In this document: piece after piece, positions 16,107-24,469 of the stretch
How positions within the stretch are numbered: the stretch's first letter is position 1
Layout of the letters: every line of letters starts with the position of its first letter
DNA from: Patescibacteria group bacterium
Lineage (GTDB): Bacteria > Patescibacteriota > Microgenomatia > UBA1406 > GWC2-37-13
Assembly (NCBI GenBank): GCA_023380935.1
Contig: JAMCST010000016.1
Location: forward strand, 1 to 64,000
DNA length: 64,000 bases
Direction of reading: 5' to 3'
Translations under genes and position numbers: made by a program
Notes under the pieces: model-generated
What the model was told of the DNA's origin: nothing
Database searches by the model: none
The model's input: the letters and a program-made list of their open reading frames with translations, nothing else

Positions 16107-17249
16107 ATGAGTGTTGCCGTGGTGGTTTATGACCCGACGATTAATGACCCGCTTAGCCGCGTGCGCGGCGTCGGGCGCTATCTCCAGATTCTGCGCGAAA
16201 ACTTCCCCGACTGGACTTTCACTGATAACTGCTCACTAATAACTCACAACTCAACGTTTATTAATCCTTTTTTCAGCCTCCTCAAACCGCCGCTGGCCAT
16301 GAAACGGATGGCCAAAAAACAGATCGCGGTGATCCACGACTTAATACCGCTTAAGTATCCTTCCCACTTTCCTATCGGTCTAAAAGGGTCGCTTAATGTT
16401 TTTTTGAACAAAATGGTGTTAAGAAATTATGATGCGGTTATTACCGATTCTGAACATAGTAAAAAAGACATTGTGGCTATATTAAAAATCAAACCGGAGA
16501 AAGTAAAAGTTATATATCCGTGTTTGCCACGAATATTTGTTAACGGGTTAACGGATTCACCCCGCTTCGTCCCGCCAAGCGGGACTTCAAGGGGCGAGCG
16601 AGTTAGCGAGTTAAAATCCAGGTTGCCTGATTCTAAATTTTGCCTTTATGTGGGAGATGCCACCTGGAACAAAAACCTGGTCAATCTGGCTAAGGCAGTC
16701 AAGCTGGCAAATGTAAACTGCGTGTTGGTGGGAAAAGTGTTTGAGCGAGCAATAGGTGGCCCAAGTGGAAGGGATCCTGACAGCGCGCAACGCAGTGAGC
16801 ACTGGCGGGAAGGAAACTTGGGACAGAATCTATTGCGAGCTAGTCATGCTTGGCAAAAAGAACTCCGTGATTTTTTATACGCAGTACATAATGATAAACG
16901 CTTTCATTTCCTTGGTTATATTTCGGACGAAGAACTGATTAACATATACCGAAAAGCGGCAGTGAACCTTTTGGTGTCGCGCGATGAAGGGTTTGGGTTT
17001 TCCTATGTTGAGGCGGCCTTCCAGGCAGTGCCTTCGTTGCTTTCCGACATTCCGGTCTTCCGGGAAATTGCCGGGCCGGCAGCGTTTTACTGTTTGCCGG
17101 ACGACCCAAAAACCATCGCCCGCCAAATCGCGGCGATTTTTTCCGATTCGACCAAAGCCACGGCAATGGGACAAACTGCTAAGCGAAGAGTCGCGCGGAT
17201 GACCAACAGCCAATTTACGCAGTCGTTGCGCCGTTTAGTTGACAGTTGA
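16107..17249 (+). CDS. GT4-family glycosyltransferase
   Basis: GT-B fold enzyme, probably making a surface glycan from a nucleotide sugar; acceptor unknown. Start set at 16107 because TACAAT (16095-16100) ends six bases before this ATG. N-terminal part: VRGVGRYLQILRENF, IAVIHDLIPLKYPSHFP, DAVITDSEHSKKDI. C-terminal part: LYVGDATWNKNLVNLAKAV, then GYISDEELINIYRKAAVNLLVSRDEGFGFSYVEAAFQAVPSLLS, which holds the donor-site E-x7-E motif, and ALLSDIPVFREI-like end. Two stretches are foreign to the family and correspond to palindromic DNA: one around residues 153-170 (hairpin at 16569) and one around 215-244 (the 88-nt element at 16749). Both are in frame. Confidence 0.9.
   Translation: MSVAVVVYDPTINDPLSRVRGVGRYLQILRENFPDWTFTDNCSLITHNSTFINPFFSLLKPPLAMKRMAKKQIAVIHDLIPLKYPSHFPIGLKGSLNVFLNKMVLRNYDAVITDSEHSKKDIVAILKIKPEKVKVIYPCLPRIFVNGLTDSPRFVPPSGTSRGERVSELKSRLPDSKFCLYVGDATWNKNLVNLAKAVKLANVNCVLVGKVFERAIGGPSGRDPDSAQRSEHWREGNLGQNLLRASHAWQKELRDFLYAVHNDKRFHFLGYISDEELINIYRKAAVNLLVSRDEGFGFSYVEAAFQAVPSLLSDIPVFREIAGPAAFYCLPDDPKTIARQIAAIFSDSTKATAMGQTAKRRVARMTNSQFTQSLRRLVDS
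16560..16594. repeat. Hairpin in the glycosyltransferase gene
   Basis: GTCCCGC-CAA-GCGGGAC (16569-16585), a perfect 7-bp stem, nested inside CCCC (16560-16563) and GGGG (16591-16594). It encodes a Gly/Ser/Arg-rich loop (VPPSGTSRGERVSE) absent from ordinary GT4 proteins. Confidence 0.65.
16749..16836. repeat. Structured 88-nt element, copy B (inside glycosyltransferase)
   Basis: Outer stem GCAATAG/CTATTGC (16749-16755, 16830-16836), internal loop GTGG/ACAGAAT identical to copy A, second stem CCCAAG/CTTGGG (16760-16765, 16817-16822) and the conserved GACAGCGCGCA...GAGCACTGGCGGGAA core. Relative to copy A, two base pairs of the outer stem and three of the second stem have changed on both sides, keeping pairing. 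The element is sense to this gene but antisense to tgt. Confidence 0.8.
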
Positions 17250-17259
17250 TTTTTAAATT

Positions 17260-17454
17260 ATGGATTTGTTGCTTTACGTGATTTTTTCCGCCGTGTATAT
17301 CATGGTGATCCATTTTGCCGTGGCCATCCGCAACCATTTTGACGTGTTCTTGATGATCGGCTTGTTTGTCTTAGGTGGTGTAATCGGCTGGCAGATGCAC
17401 AGCTATGAGCTGGGATTTGTCTTTGCCATGGTGGCGTCGTTGCTGTTTTGGTGA
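17260..17454 (+). CDS. Small membrane protein of unknown function
   Basis: 64 residues, beginning 10 bp after the glycosyltransferase stop and so probably cotranscribed with it. It consists of two or three hydrophobic helices: LLLYVIFSAVYIMVIHFAVAIRN, then FDVFLMIGLFVLGGVIGWQM and GFVFAMVASLLFW. The HFAVAIRNHFD loop is the only polar part. No Shine-Dalgarno precedes the ATG. I do not recognise a family; its position suggests a membrane partner of the glycosyltransferase or simply a neighbour. Confidence 0.65.
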   Translation: MDLLLYVIFSAVYIMVIHFAVAIRNHFDVFLMIGLFVLGGVIGWQMHSYELGFVFAMVASLLFW

Positions 17455-17482
17455 AGGCCTTCTGATTTGGGAAAAACCAACC

Positions 17483-18172
17483 TCATCTCTTTCTTTTCCG
17501 GGTAGCTTCTTCTTTCTCAATCAGTCCGTCCTGCAACCAAACGACGCGGTGCACATAGCGTTGGTCGTCGGGCTCGTGCGTCACCATCACAATTGTCTGT
17601 TTCAATTCATCATTTAGTTTCTTGAACAACTCCAGCACGGTTTTGGCCGAAACCGTATCCAGGTTGGCGGTCGGCTCGTCGGCGAACAGGATGGCGGGCC
17701 GATTGATCAGAGCACGGGCAATGGCGACGCGCTGCTGTTCGCCTCCGGATATTTCATGGGGATAATGATCCAACCGTTGACCAAGCCCAACCAGACCCAG
17801 CAATTCGGCGGCCCGGCTCTTGTATTCTTCTGGCTTCTTTCCCAATGCCAGGGCCGGCAGATAGACGTTTTCCAGTACGGTGAATTCGACGATCAAGGCG
17901 TATTCCTGGAACACATAACCCAAATGCTCCAAGCGGTAGCGGGTTTTTTGGGACGCCGACAGTCGGGTGACGTCGGTCGACCCGATCCAGATCTGGCCGG
18001 CGGTGGGCGTATCGATCAGGCCCAACTGGTGCAGCAGCGTCGACTTACCCGAACCGCTGCGACCCATCACCGCGACGAATTCTCCGTCAGCCACGCTAAA
18101 AGATAATCCCTTCAGGGCCGGAGTGGGGACTTTGCCCGGATAGGTTTTTTGCAAATTGTCGACCTTGATCAT
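17483..18172 (-). CDS. ABC transporter ATPase, MacB/LolD type
   Basis: Nucleotide-binding subunit of 229 residues. Walker A is [17 protein letters not shown] (about 37-50), the Q-loop is [18 protein letters not shown], the signature [16 protein letters not shown], Walker B plus catalytic Glu [13 protein letters not shown], and the H-loop IVMVTHEP. The AEYALI-type Q-loop region and the LEHLGYVFQ sequence are typical of the family partnered with FtsX-like permeases. It follows the permease by 4 bp, third in an adaptor-permease-ATPase set that resembles MacAB exporters. No outer-membrane factor is present, as expected if the cell lacks a conventional outer membrane. Confidence 0.95.
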   Translation of the reverse strand: MIKVDNLQKTYPGKVPTPALKGLSFSVADGEFVAVMGRSGSGKSTLLHQLGLIDTPTAGQIWIGSTDVTRLSASQKTRYRLEHLGYVFQEYALIVEFTVLENVYLPALALGKKPEEYKSRAAELLGLVGLGQRLDHYPHEISGGEQQRVAIARALINRPAILFADEPTANLDTVSAKTVLELFKKLNDELKQTIVMVTHEPDDQRYVHRVVWLQDGLIEKEEATRKRKR

Positions 18173-18176
18173 AATT

Positions 18177-19391
18177 TTAATGCCAAATTGCCGTTAAAAT
18201 ATTCTCTTTTGTCACCAACCGGGCCGGGATAAAACCGGCCAGCAATCCGGTGACGATTAAACTGACTATGCCGGCGCTTACCGCCATGGCCGTATGAGAC
18301 AATGATAGATAACCGAACTCCACGTTGATCGGATGGGCGGCCAACAGGGGCGTCAATAGACCGAACACCAATACCGATCCGATCACCACTCCACACAACA
18401 CATAAAAGAATGACTGAAATACGTAGGATAAAACGATAATCCTCTGCTTGATGCCAATCGCCTTAAGAATCCCGATCTGGCGTCGTTTATTAATGGCATT
18501 GACGTAAATCAGAACAAAGATGGTAATCGCCGCCACCAACACGCTGATGGCGCTGACAATGACCGAAATCAGACTCAGGGCGTTAAGAAAAGCAGTAAAC
18601 GAACCGAGCAGGTCGTTGAAGTTCTGGATTTTCAACCGGGGAAACATTTGTTGGATTTTGTGTTGGTATTGGGAAATCGTCGCCCGATTCAGGTCGGTTT
18701 TTACCAGGATTTTTGAAGCGTTGTTAAAGGTCGACAAGATCGACTCGGCTTCCCTGGCGGTAATAAAGGTTTCGAAAATTCCGATCGAATCGTTGTAAAT
18801 ACCCTTCACCGTATAGGTACGGATGATGCCGTTGGCATAGGTGACGTGTACCTTATCGCCTACCTTAACCCCACCCAGGTCGCTGGGGGCCGGGACATTG
18901 TAGCCGCCGGCCAAGGCCGAACTCAAAAGAATCTGGTCGGTGTCGGTGTCGGAAAGATACTGGCCGGCCAGAATCATTTTATTCAGAACCAGCACTTTGG
19001 TTTCCTGGGCAGGATCGATTCCGATAATCTCTCCGGACACGTTTTTGAATACGCCGTTTTTGTCTTTGTCAAAAGCGATTGATCCGGCCAACGAGTAACG
19101 CCGGGTCGTGGCAACGACGCCGGGAATCGTATTGATCTCCGCCTGAATCGTGTTTTGATTGACGATGTACTGTTTAAGCTGCGGTTCCTGCTGCGGATTA
19201 ACAATGATGTACGAGCTGTAAGTATCGAGTAACGTCTGACGGAAAAGCGTTTCCAGACCATGCAGGATACCGGAAATAAACATCATGTTCAGGAATGACA
19301 GGGAAAGAATAAAGATCAATAGAATCAGCAGCGAACGACTGCCGCGCATAACCGACTTAGAGGCGATGAAAAAGGCAATCTTGATATCGTT
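18177..19391 (-). CDS. ABC transporter permease with FtsX domain (MacB-like)
   Basis: 404 residues from the ATG at 19391; the track start at 19412 is a TTG inside the adaptor gene. One N-terminal helix (SLLILLIFILSLSFLNMMFISGIL) precedes a large extracytoplasmic domain of about 220 residues, and three C-terminal helices (SVIVSAISVLVAAITIFVLIYVNAI; VLSYVFQSFFYVLCGVVIGSVLVFG; VSAGIVSLIVTGLLAGFIPARLVTKENILTAIWH) form the FtsX part, with the ILKAIG coupling segment between. This is the mechanotransmission topology of MacB. The gene lies between the adaptor (10 bp upstream) and the ATPase. Cargo may be peptides or small molecules; nothing in the sequence decides. Confidence 0.9.
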   Translation of the reverse strand, partial: NDIKIAFFIASKSVMRGSRSLLILLIFILSLSFLNMMFISGILHGLETLFRQTLLDTYSSYIIVNPQQEPQLKQYIVNQNTIQAEINTIPGVVATTRRYSLAGSIAFDKDKNGVFKNVSGEIIGIDPAQETKVLVLNKMILAGQYLSDTDTDQILLSSALAGGYNVPAPSDLGGVKVGDKVHVTYANGIIRTYTVKGIYNDSIGIFETFITAREAESILSTFNNASKILVKTDLNRATISQYQHKIQQMFPRLKIQNFNDLLGSFTAFLNALSLISVIVSAISVLVAAITIFVLIYVNAINKRRQIGILKAIGIKQRIIVLSYVFQSFFYVLCGVVIGSVLVFGLLTPLLAAHPINVEFGYLSLSHTAMAVSAGIVSLIVTGLLAGFIPARLVTKENILTAIWH

Positions 19392-19401
19392 CATAATGAA
19401 G

Positions 19402-20565
19402 CTATTGTGCAACTATCCGATCGCCGGCCGACACGCCCGCCACCACCTCGGATTTGACAAAACCTTTGACTCCCAATTCGATCTTGGTGAGTTGATCTTT
19501 GCCGACGCCCGCCTTTTTGACATAGTTTATCCCGTTTTTGCTGACGATGGCGCTGTTGGGTAAAGTCAGGACTTGGTTTTTGCGCAACGTTTCTATGGTA
19601 ATGGTCGCAGACATCGATGGCTTAAGCTGGGCGCTATTCCCCTGCATTATAACCTTGACGCCGTATTCGACATCGCCCTGGCTTTTATTACCCACCGTAT
19701 CAATGACCGTTACCGTTCCGGCAAAGGTTTGATCAGGCAAGGCGTCAAAGACGATTTTGGTTGGTTGGCCGGGATGAATACGCGGCACATTGACTTCGTT
19801 TACCGCCGCGATCAGGCTCGGCTGGGTAAAGGTGGCGATCACCGCCACCGGCCTGGAGGCGGTAATGGACTGGGAAGAAACCGAGGTGGCCGAAGCCGCT
19901 GCGGACTGGACAGTCACTTGGTCGCCAACATTCACCAGGAGGTTGACCACCTGTCCGGAGGCCGGAGCGTTAACCGTCACGCTCTGGGTTTGTTCATAGG
20001 TAAGCCTGGCGCTGCTTAGCGCCGCCTGGTCCTTGGCAATTACTCCCTGCTGGTTTTTGTAGTTGGCTTCGGCCGCCAACCAGTCGTCCTTGGCCTCATG
20101 AAACTCGGGAAGAGCGCGGTTGGTTTCGTTCGGACTATTGTCCGAGTTCTGGTAGGTGTTATTAGTTGCTAGATCGTAAAAGGTTTTCCATTGGCTGAAC
20201 ATGGTGGACTGCAATGTGTAGGCCAGGGCCTGGTCGGCGTCAAGGGCGGTTTTGGCCGCCAGGTAGCCGGCATAGGCGGCTTTTTTCTCGCTCTCGGTGG
20301 CGGTGCTTTCCACATGGAACAACGGGTCGCCTTTTTTGACCGATTGGTTATTGGCTACGAACAGTTGAGTGATGATGCCGTTGGTCGGCGAAAACACCTG
20401 GGTTTGCGACGCGGCGTTGTAGTTGGCGTTTACCTGGATCGTGTCAACTAAATCCTCCCGTTTTACCGTATAAACGGAAAGATCGTTTGACTGTTGCCTA
20501 ATTAACAACCAAACCATTATCACCGCGCCAATCAGAATGATGGCAAGACCGATATACTTTTTCAT
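19402..20565 (-). CDS. Periplasmic adaptor of HlyD/MacA type
   Basis: 387-residue membrane-fusion-type protein. An N-terminal anchor (YIGLAIILIGAVIMVWLLI) is followed by a barrel-hairpin arrangement: the biotinyl-lipoyl half FSPTNGIITQLFVANNQSVKKGDPLFHVES, a helical hairpin of about 120 residues (KAAYAGYLAAKTALDADQAL ... KDDWLAAEANYKNQQGVIAKDQAALSSARLTYEQ), the other lipoyl half VNAPASGQVVNLLVNVGDQVTV, then the beta-barrel and membrane-proximal parts. It is the first gene of the exporter set. The ATG at 20565 has an upstream TATACC box and the purine-rich TAAGAG just before it, too weak to call a ribosome-binding site. Confidence 0.9.
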   Translation of the reverse strand: MKKYIGLAIILIGAVIMVWLLIRQQSNDLSVYTVKREDLVDTIQVNANYNAASQTQVFSPTNGIITQLFVANNQSVKKGDPLFHVESTATESEKKAAYAGYLAAKTALDADQALAYTLQSTMFSQWKTFYDLATNNTYQNSDNSPNETNRALPEFHEAKDDWLAAEANYKNQQGVIAKDQAALSSARLTYEQTQSVTVNAPASGQVVNLLVNVGDQVTVQSAAASATSVSSQSITASRPVAVIATFTQPSLIAAVNEVNVPRIHPGQPTKIVFDALPDQTFAGTVTVIDTVGNKSQGDVEYGVKVIMQGNSAQLKPSMSATITIETLRKNQVLTLPNSAIVSKNGINYVKKAGVGKDQLTKIELGVKGFVKSEVVAGVSAGDRIVAQ

Positions 20566-20697
20566 CTCTTATCTAATGGTATACTCTTTTTTGCCGACGA
20601 TTTGAAGGGCTTTATGGTCTTGGTGACGTCTGGGCTGGTTCAGTTTGCGTTAAATCTGAAGTAACCCATCGGTTTGCTATAATAAATCCCACTCACT

Positions 20698-21201
20698 ATG
20701 GCGGTACCGGAAACTGTGGCGGCGTTGATCATTAGCCAAGAACACGGCCCACGTTATTTATTGGCCCAAAGAACAGGGTCGTTGGAAACAAACCGCTGGG
20801 GACCGCCGGGCGGACACATTCGCCTGCATGAACCACCAAACGCAGCTGTACAACGAGAAATATGGGAAGAAACCGGACTATGGATCCCAGAAACTGATCT
20901 GACTAGTCTAGGAAAAGGTAAGCAGTATTTTACTGTCAATGAGCAAGCGTTCCTTCTTTACGGTTTTGCGATTCTTCATAACCCTCCCATGGGTCAACCC
21001 TCCAGACGCGACTCCCACCATAAAGATTGGAGTTGGATTCCTGCGTCAGAAGTAACCGATCCAAACTTCCCTCTTTGTCTGTCGGCCGTCGCTCTTTTGC
21101 ATGCCTACAGGTTCTATTTGGCTCACCAAAGACGAATTTCTGAAGATCTATGTCAACTTAATTTCATGCCCAACCTCACTGCCAGGCGCCTGACTCCATA
21201 A
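20698..21201 (+). CDS. Nudix hydrolase
   Basis: 167 residues with a perfect Nudix box, GHIRLHEPPNAAVQREIWEETGL (GX5EX7REUXEEXGU), at about residues 39-61, after an N-terminal strand VAALIISQEHGPRYLLAQRT. Such enzymes hydrolyse nucleoside diphosphates linked to another group X; the substrate cannot be told. The WGPPGG segment is typical of MutT/ADP-ribose-type members. The C-terminal part has SRRDSHHKDWSWIPASEV, placed like the family's substrate loop. TATAAT (20678-20683) stands 14 bp upstream of the ATG, giving a short leader. It is followed 60 bp later by an independent promoter and the metalloprotease gene. Confidence 0.92.
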   Translation: MAVPETVAALIISQEHGPRYLLAQRTGSLETNRWGPPGGHIRLHEPPNAAVQREIWEETGLWIPETDLTSLGKGKQYFTVNEQAFLLYGFAILHNPPMGQPSRRDSHHKDWSWIPASEVTDPNFPLCLSAVALLHAYRFYLAHQRRISEDLCQLNFMPNLTARRLTP

Positions 21202-21219
21202 ATCCAATTAAAATATGGT

Positions 21220-21249
21220 TTGACTCCCTTAGTTAATGTCTGTTATGAT
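21220..21249 (+). promoter_or_regulatory. Promoter of the metalloprotease gene
   Basis: TTGACT (21220-21225), 18-bp spacer, TATGAT (21244-21249). The ATG is 12 bp after the -10 box, so the leader would be only about five nucleotides. Confidence 0.65.
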
Positions 21250-21261
21250 CAATAAATATTC

Positions 21262-23631
21262 ATGGATAACTTCCGTCACTTAACCTGGAGGAAGCGCATT
21301 TCCCTTCTTGCCTCACTCCTATTACTACTTCTAATTGGTTTTGGTTTTCTACTCAGATCAATCAACCCCACTTACAAAAACCGGGCGGCGGAGACCAACG
21401 ACATTATCCGTTTAAATCAGCAACTGCTTCAATTAACGCGTCTACCTCGTTCAGATTCAAGCCTCTATGCAATCGCCTTGCGAAGAAAAGAATTATTATT
21501 AAAAGAGTTAAAACAAAACCCAAAGGCTTTTTTAAATCATGTCTTATCTCCTGACAAAATCGCATATCTTCCGATTGAAATTAAAAATAGCGACTTGGTC
21601 GAAAAAGAGACTAAACTCGAAGGAAGAATAGACGTATTGCATTTTGACGATTTTAATAACAAAACCAGCGGCACAATTTACCGAATGTCGGGGTATAACC
21701 TGCATTTCAGTGAAGACCCCCCTCAAGTCTTAACGGGAACAATTGTGGTAGCAAGCGGCATCGCGCTTAACTCAGAGCTAGTTGTTAACCCTAGTGATCC
21801 GGGTCGTTTTCAAATTAAAATAAAACCCAAGGCAAAAACACAAGCGGTTGGCGACATAAAAATTGCGTCTTTGTTGATTAACTTCGCCGATAACCCATCT
21901 TATCAACCTTATACTGCCGAACAAGTAAAAAATATGCTTTTTGATTACAGCTTATCAGTTAACAACTATTACAAAGAGGTGTCTTTTAACCAAGTTCGCT
22001 TGAGCGGCAATGTCTTTGGTTACTACACAATTCCTTTCAGTGGCAATAGTAATTGTGATTACGAAGCTTGGAGTAGCTCGGCATGGGCAATGGCGCAACA
22101 GGCTAGTGTTCCTTTGCAAGATTACGATCATTACATATACGTATTCGCCGACAACGTTTGCGGTCAGGCTTTTCCTGCCATAGCTCAATTGGGGGGAAAC
22201 GAAATCTGGCTGTTTAACACACCGAGTAACGCTGTTATCGCTCACGAGTTAGGCCACAACTTCGGGCTCAATCATGCAAATTATTTAAACTGTAACGGAG
22301 AACCAATCGATCGCTACTCGAACTGCACTGAGGTTGGCTATGGTGACCCTTATGACGTAATGGGAGCTGGAAATATGTTTCATACGAACGCATTCAATAT
22401 GATTACTGAAGGATGGATTCCTGCCTCGCGTGTTATCAACGTCTCAGAAAGCGGGACTTACACAATTTCCCCTTTGGAACTTTCCAGTACTCTCCCACAA
22501 GCGATAAGAGTCCTAAAACGTGATACAAACGACTATTATTATCTAGAATATCGACAACCGATTGGTGTTTTTGATGCGCCTTTAAGTGCATATGCTGGCG
22601 CTACGCGAGGCGTTTTGATACATCTGGTAAGAGGGAATCTGCTGGAAGCAACGACCTTGTACATAAACAATTACCCAAGCACATCCTCTTTCCCTGCTCT
22701 TGCCGACGGTGATAGTTTTGAGGATACAAATGGTGCGGTATCAATTACCCAAATTAGCCATGATGATAATAAGGTTATTTTATCTGTCGTTGTTCCCAAG
22801 ATCACTCTTACTCCTACACCAACTCCAACTCCAACCCCAACAATTACCCCAACTCCTTCTGCCACCTCCCAATCTGGAAAAGCTTTGTATTTCGATGGCG
22901 CAAGTTATTTGCAGACTCAAGACACTGGTAATAAAGTTGCACTGACTTCTCAATTTACCTTCGAAGCCTGGATAAAACCTGATCATGCCACAGTCTCAAA
23001 CTTCCAAACATTACTGTCAAGATATTATCAATCCCAGCCAGATCTGTATTATCACCTGTTTCTATATACTAACAAAGAAACGGACAAGTCCGAGTTGCGG
23101 TTTTCTAACGGAAAAAAAGGCATTGGTAGCTCAGAGGTTATCCCCGCTAACGACTGGACTCATATTACTCTTACGCGTAACGGCAACACCTTCACTTTGT
23201 TCATTAACGGCCAAACTGCAGCTTCGGGAGATTTTGATCCCACCGGCCAAATTCCAACCAATCCGCAAAACGTGTTTTACCTTGGAGCGTGGCGACCCAG
23301 TTCCACGGTATTTTACCAATACCACGGCGCCATGGATGCGGTGCGCATCTCCAATACGGTACGGGATGTAGTGAATAACTGGAACAGCGGCGCCTATCTG
23401 CGTCCATATGTGGTTGATGGTTATACCCAAGCGTATTGGCGATTCGAGAACAACCTGACCGACCAAAGCCAGAATAACCTCTCCAGTACGGTGGTGGGCA
23501 CCACCACTTACGTGCCGGGCAAAGAAAGCTCCGATCCTAACGGAGAACCACTCGGTTCGGCGAACCAACCTTCGGCAAACCAACCTGGCAGGTTGGTTTT
23601 CGGGTTGGTAAGACGGGCTGGATTAAATTGA
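21262..23631 (+). CDS. Secreted zinc metalloprotease (M11/gametolysin-like) with LamG domain
   Basis: 789 residues. An N-terminal hydrophobic helix (ISLLASLLLLLLIGFGFLL) anchors or exports it. Residues about 175-440 are the peptidase: IASLLINFADNPSYQPYTAEQVKNM, then the metzincin zinc motif HELGHNFGLNH near 328-338 and a following Met-turn-like YDVMGAGNMFHTNAF. A Thr-Pro linker (TPTPTPTPTPTITPTPS) separates it from a LamG/concanavalin-type domain (GKALYFDGASYLQTQD...FTFEAWIKPD...NDWTHITLTRNG). Peptidase M11 also occurs in bacteria. No sortase signal or C-terminal helix is seen. The last 20 residues are encoded by palindromic DNA shared with tdk. Its 3' end overlaps TatD on the other strand by 9 bp. 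It probably acts outside the cell on host or community proteins. Confidence 0.88.
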   Translation: MDNFRHLTWRKRISLLASLLLLLLIGFGFLLRSINPTYKNRAAETNDIIRLNQQLLQLTRLPRSDSSLYAIALRRKELLLKELKQNPKAFLNHVLSPDKIAYLPIEIKNSDLVEKETKLEGRIDVLHFDDFNNKTSGTIYRMSGYNLHFSEDPPQVLTGTIVVASGIALNSELVVNPSDPGRFQIKIKPKAKTQAVGDIKIASLLINFADNPSYQPYTAEQVKNMLFDYSLSVNNYYKEVSFNQVRLSGNVFGYYTIPFSGNSNCDYEAWSSSAWAMAQQASVPLQDYDHYIYVFADNVCGQAFPAIAQLGGNEIWLFNTPSNAVIAHELGHNFGLNHANYLNCNGEPIDRYSNCTEVGYGDPYDVMGAGNMFHTNAFNMITEGWIPASRVINVSESGTYTISPLELSSTLPQAIRVLKRDTNDYYYLEYRQPIGVFDAPLSAYAGATRGVLIHLVRGNLLEATTLYINNYPSTSSFPALADGDSFEDTNGAVSITQISHDDNKVILSVVVPKITLTPTPTPTPTPTITPTPSATSQSGKALYFDGASYLQTQDTGNKVALTSQFTFEAWIKPDHATVSNFQTLLSRYYQSQPDLYYHLFLYTNKETDKSELRFSNGKKGIGSSEVIPANDWTHITLTRNGNTFTLFINGQTAASGDFDPTGQIPTNPQNVFYLGAWRPSSTVFYQYHGAMDAVRISNTVRDVVNNWNSGAYLRPYVVDGYTQAYWRFENNLTDQSQNNLSSTVVGTTTYVPGKESSDPNGEPLGSANQPSANQPGRLVFGLVRRAGLN
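23577..23600. repeat. 20-bp palindromic repeat, copy 2 (in metalloprotease gene)
   Basis: AAACCAACC-TGGCA-GGTTGGTTT is a perfect 9-bp hairpin. Its segment 23581-23600 is identical to 7920-7939 in tdk. It encodes the NQPGRLV tail near the C-terminus. A preceding partial unit (CGAACCAACCTTCGG) suggests tandem growth of the element. Confidence 0.7.
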
Positions 23632-24432
23632 AAACAGGAGTTTGGCATTATGGGTGGTTTGCTCGGCTAGCGCTTCTTCGGATAAATTTAAGGCGGTACT
23701 GACAAATCGATTAATTAAAACAATATTGGCCGGTTGATTGGGGTATTGTTTTTGAGAACGAAGCGGTTCGGGTAAAAGAAACGGTGAGTCGGTTTCTAAA
23801 ACCAATAAATCCAACGGTACTTTTTTTATAAATTCCTGTTTATTCTGGTTGTAGGTAATGTCGCCGTCGACACCGACATAGATTCGGTGTCTAACGGCAA
23901 AATCCAGCAGTTCATCATCCGGCTCGCAGCAGTGAAATACGGTTTTTCCTTCCAGCCGTTTGTCCCAATGGCTTTCCAGCAGCGGCAACAGATCATGCTT
24001 TGCCTCACGGTTATGCAAAATCAGGCTTTTATCATGTTTCAGCGCCAACTTGATTTCTTCGACCAGTAGCTGTTTTTGCCGGTCAGCAAAATCTTGATCA
24101 ATCACATAATGATCGTATTTGGTTTTTTGGTAGATAAAATAGTCGAGCCCAACCTCACCGATCGCTACGACTTTGGGACGTTGTAGTAATTTTTCGATGG
24201 CGTTTATCGGGTCGGGAAACCCGACCCTTACGCTGGCGTGGTGTGGATGGATACCCACCGCGGCATAGACATTGTCATATTGGCTGGCGATCGTTGCAGC
24301 CGCGGATGACGTCTGGTCGTCGGTACCAGGTACTAAAAGATGTGTCACGCCGGCGCGGGTAGCCGAGTCAATTACTTCAGATACATTCTTGCGCAACGCT
24401 TTGAAGTTCAGATGACAATGGGTGTCAAACAT
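23623..24432 (-). CDS. tatD: TatD-family metal-dependent hydrolase
   Basis: TIM-barrel nuclease family of 269 residues; TatD/YcfH proteins act as 3'-5' exonucleases or on D-aminoacyl adducts. Start chosen at 24432 (MFDTHCHLNF), as the track's TTG two codons earlier is less typical. Metal ligands are seen in FDTHCHLN (HxH), GEVGLDY (Glu), HNREA (His), VFHCCEPD (His) and LETDSPFL (Asp). A segment SVRVGFPDPIN, just after GIHPHHA, is extra for the family and is encoded by a perfect hairpin (24209-24227). It diverges from the VKOR-DHODH gene with only a 37-bp spacer, so their promoters must overlap. Confidence 0.94.
   Translation of the reverse strand: MFDTHCHLNFKALRKNVSEVIDSATRAGVTHLLVPGTDDQTSSAAATIASQYDNVYAAVGIHPHHASVRVGFPDPINAIEKLLQRPKVVAIGEVGLDYFIYQKTKYDHYVIDQDFADRQKQLLVEEIKLALKHDKSLILHNREAKHDLLPLLESHWDKRLEGKTVFHCCEPDDELLDFAVRHRIYVGVDGDITYNQNKQEFIKKVPLDLLVLETDSPFLLPEPLRSQKQYPNQPANIVLINRFVSTALNLSEEALAEQTTHNAKLLFSI
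24209..24227. repeat. Perfect hairpin inside tatD
   Basis: GGGTCGGG-AAA-CCCGACCC, 8-bp arms with a 3-base loop, in frame inside the coding region and coinciding with an insertion relative to ordinary TatD proteins. Confidence 0.7.
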
Positions 24433-24469
24433 AGGCAATGAATTAGCGACGTTGATATATAATAATACA

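Noticed and set aside
22805-22862. CCAACTCCAACTCC-type tandem repeats as a minisatellite or CRISPR
   Set aside because: They encode a Thr-Pro linker between two protein domains; no spacers or regular unit length. The same applies to the Thr/Pro region near 39760-39870 and the poly-Ser region near 41270-41340.
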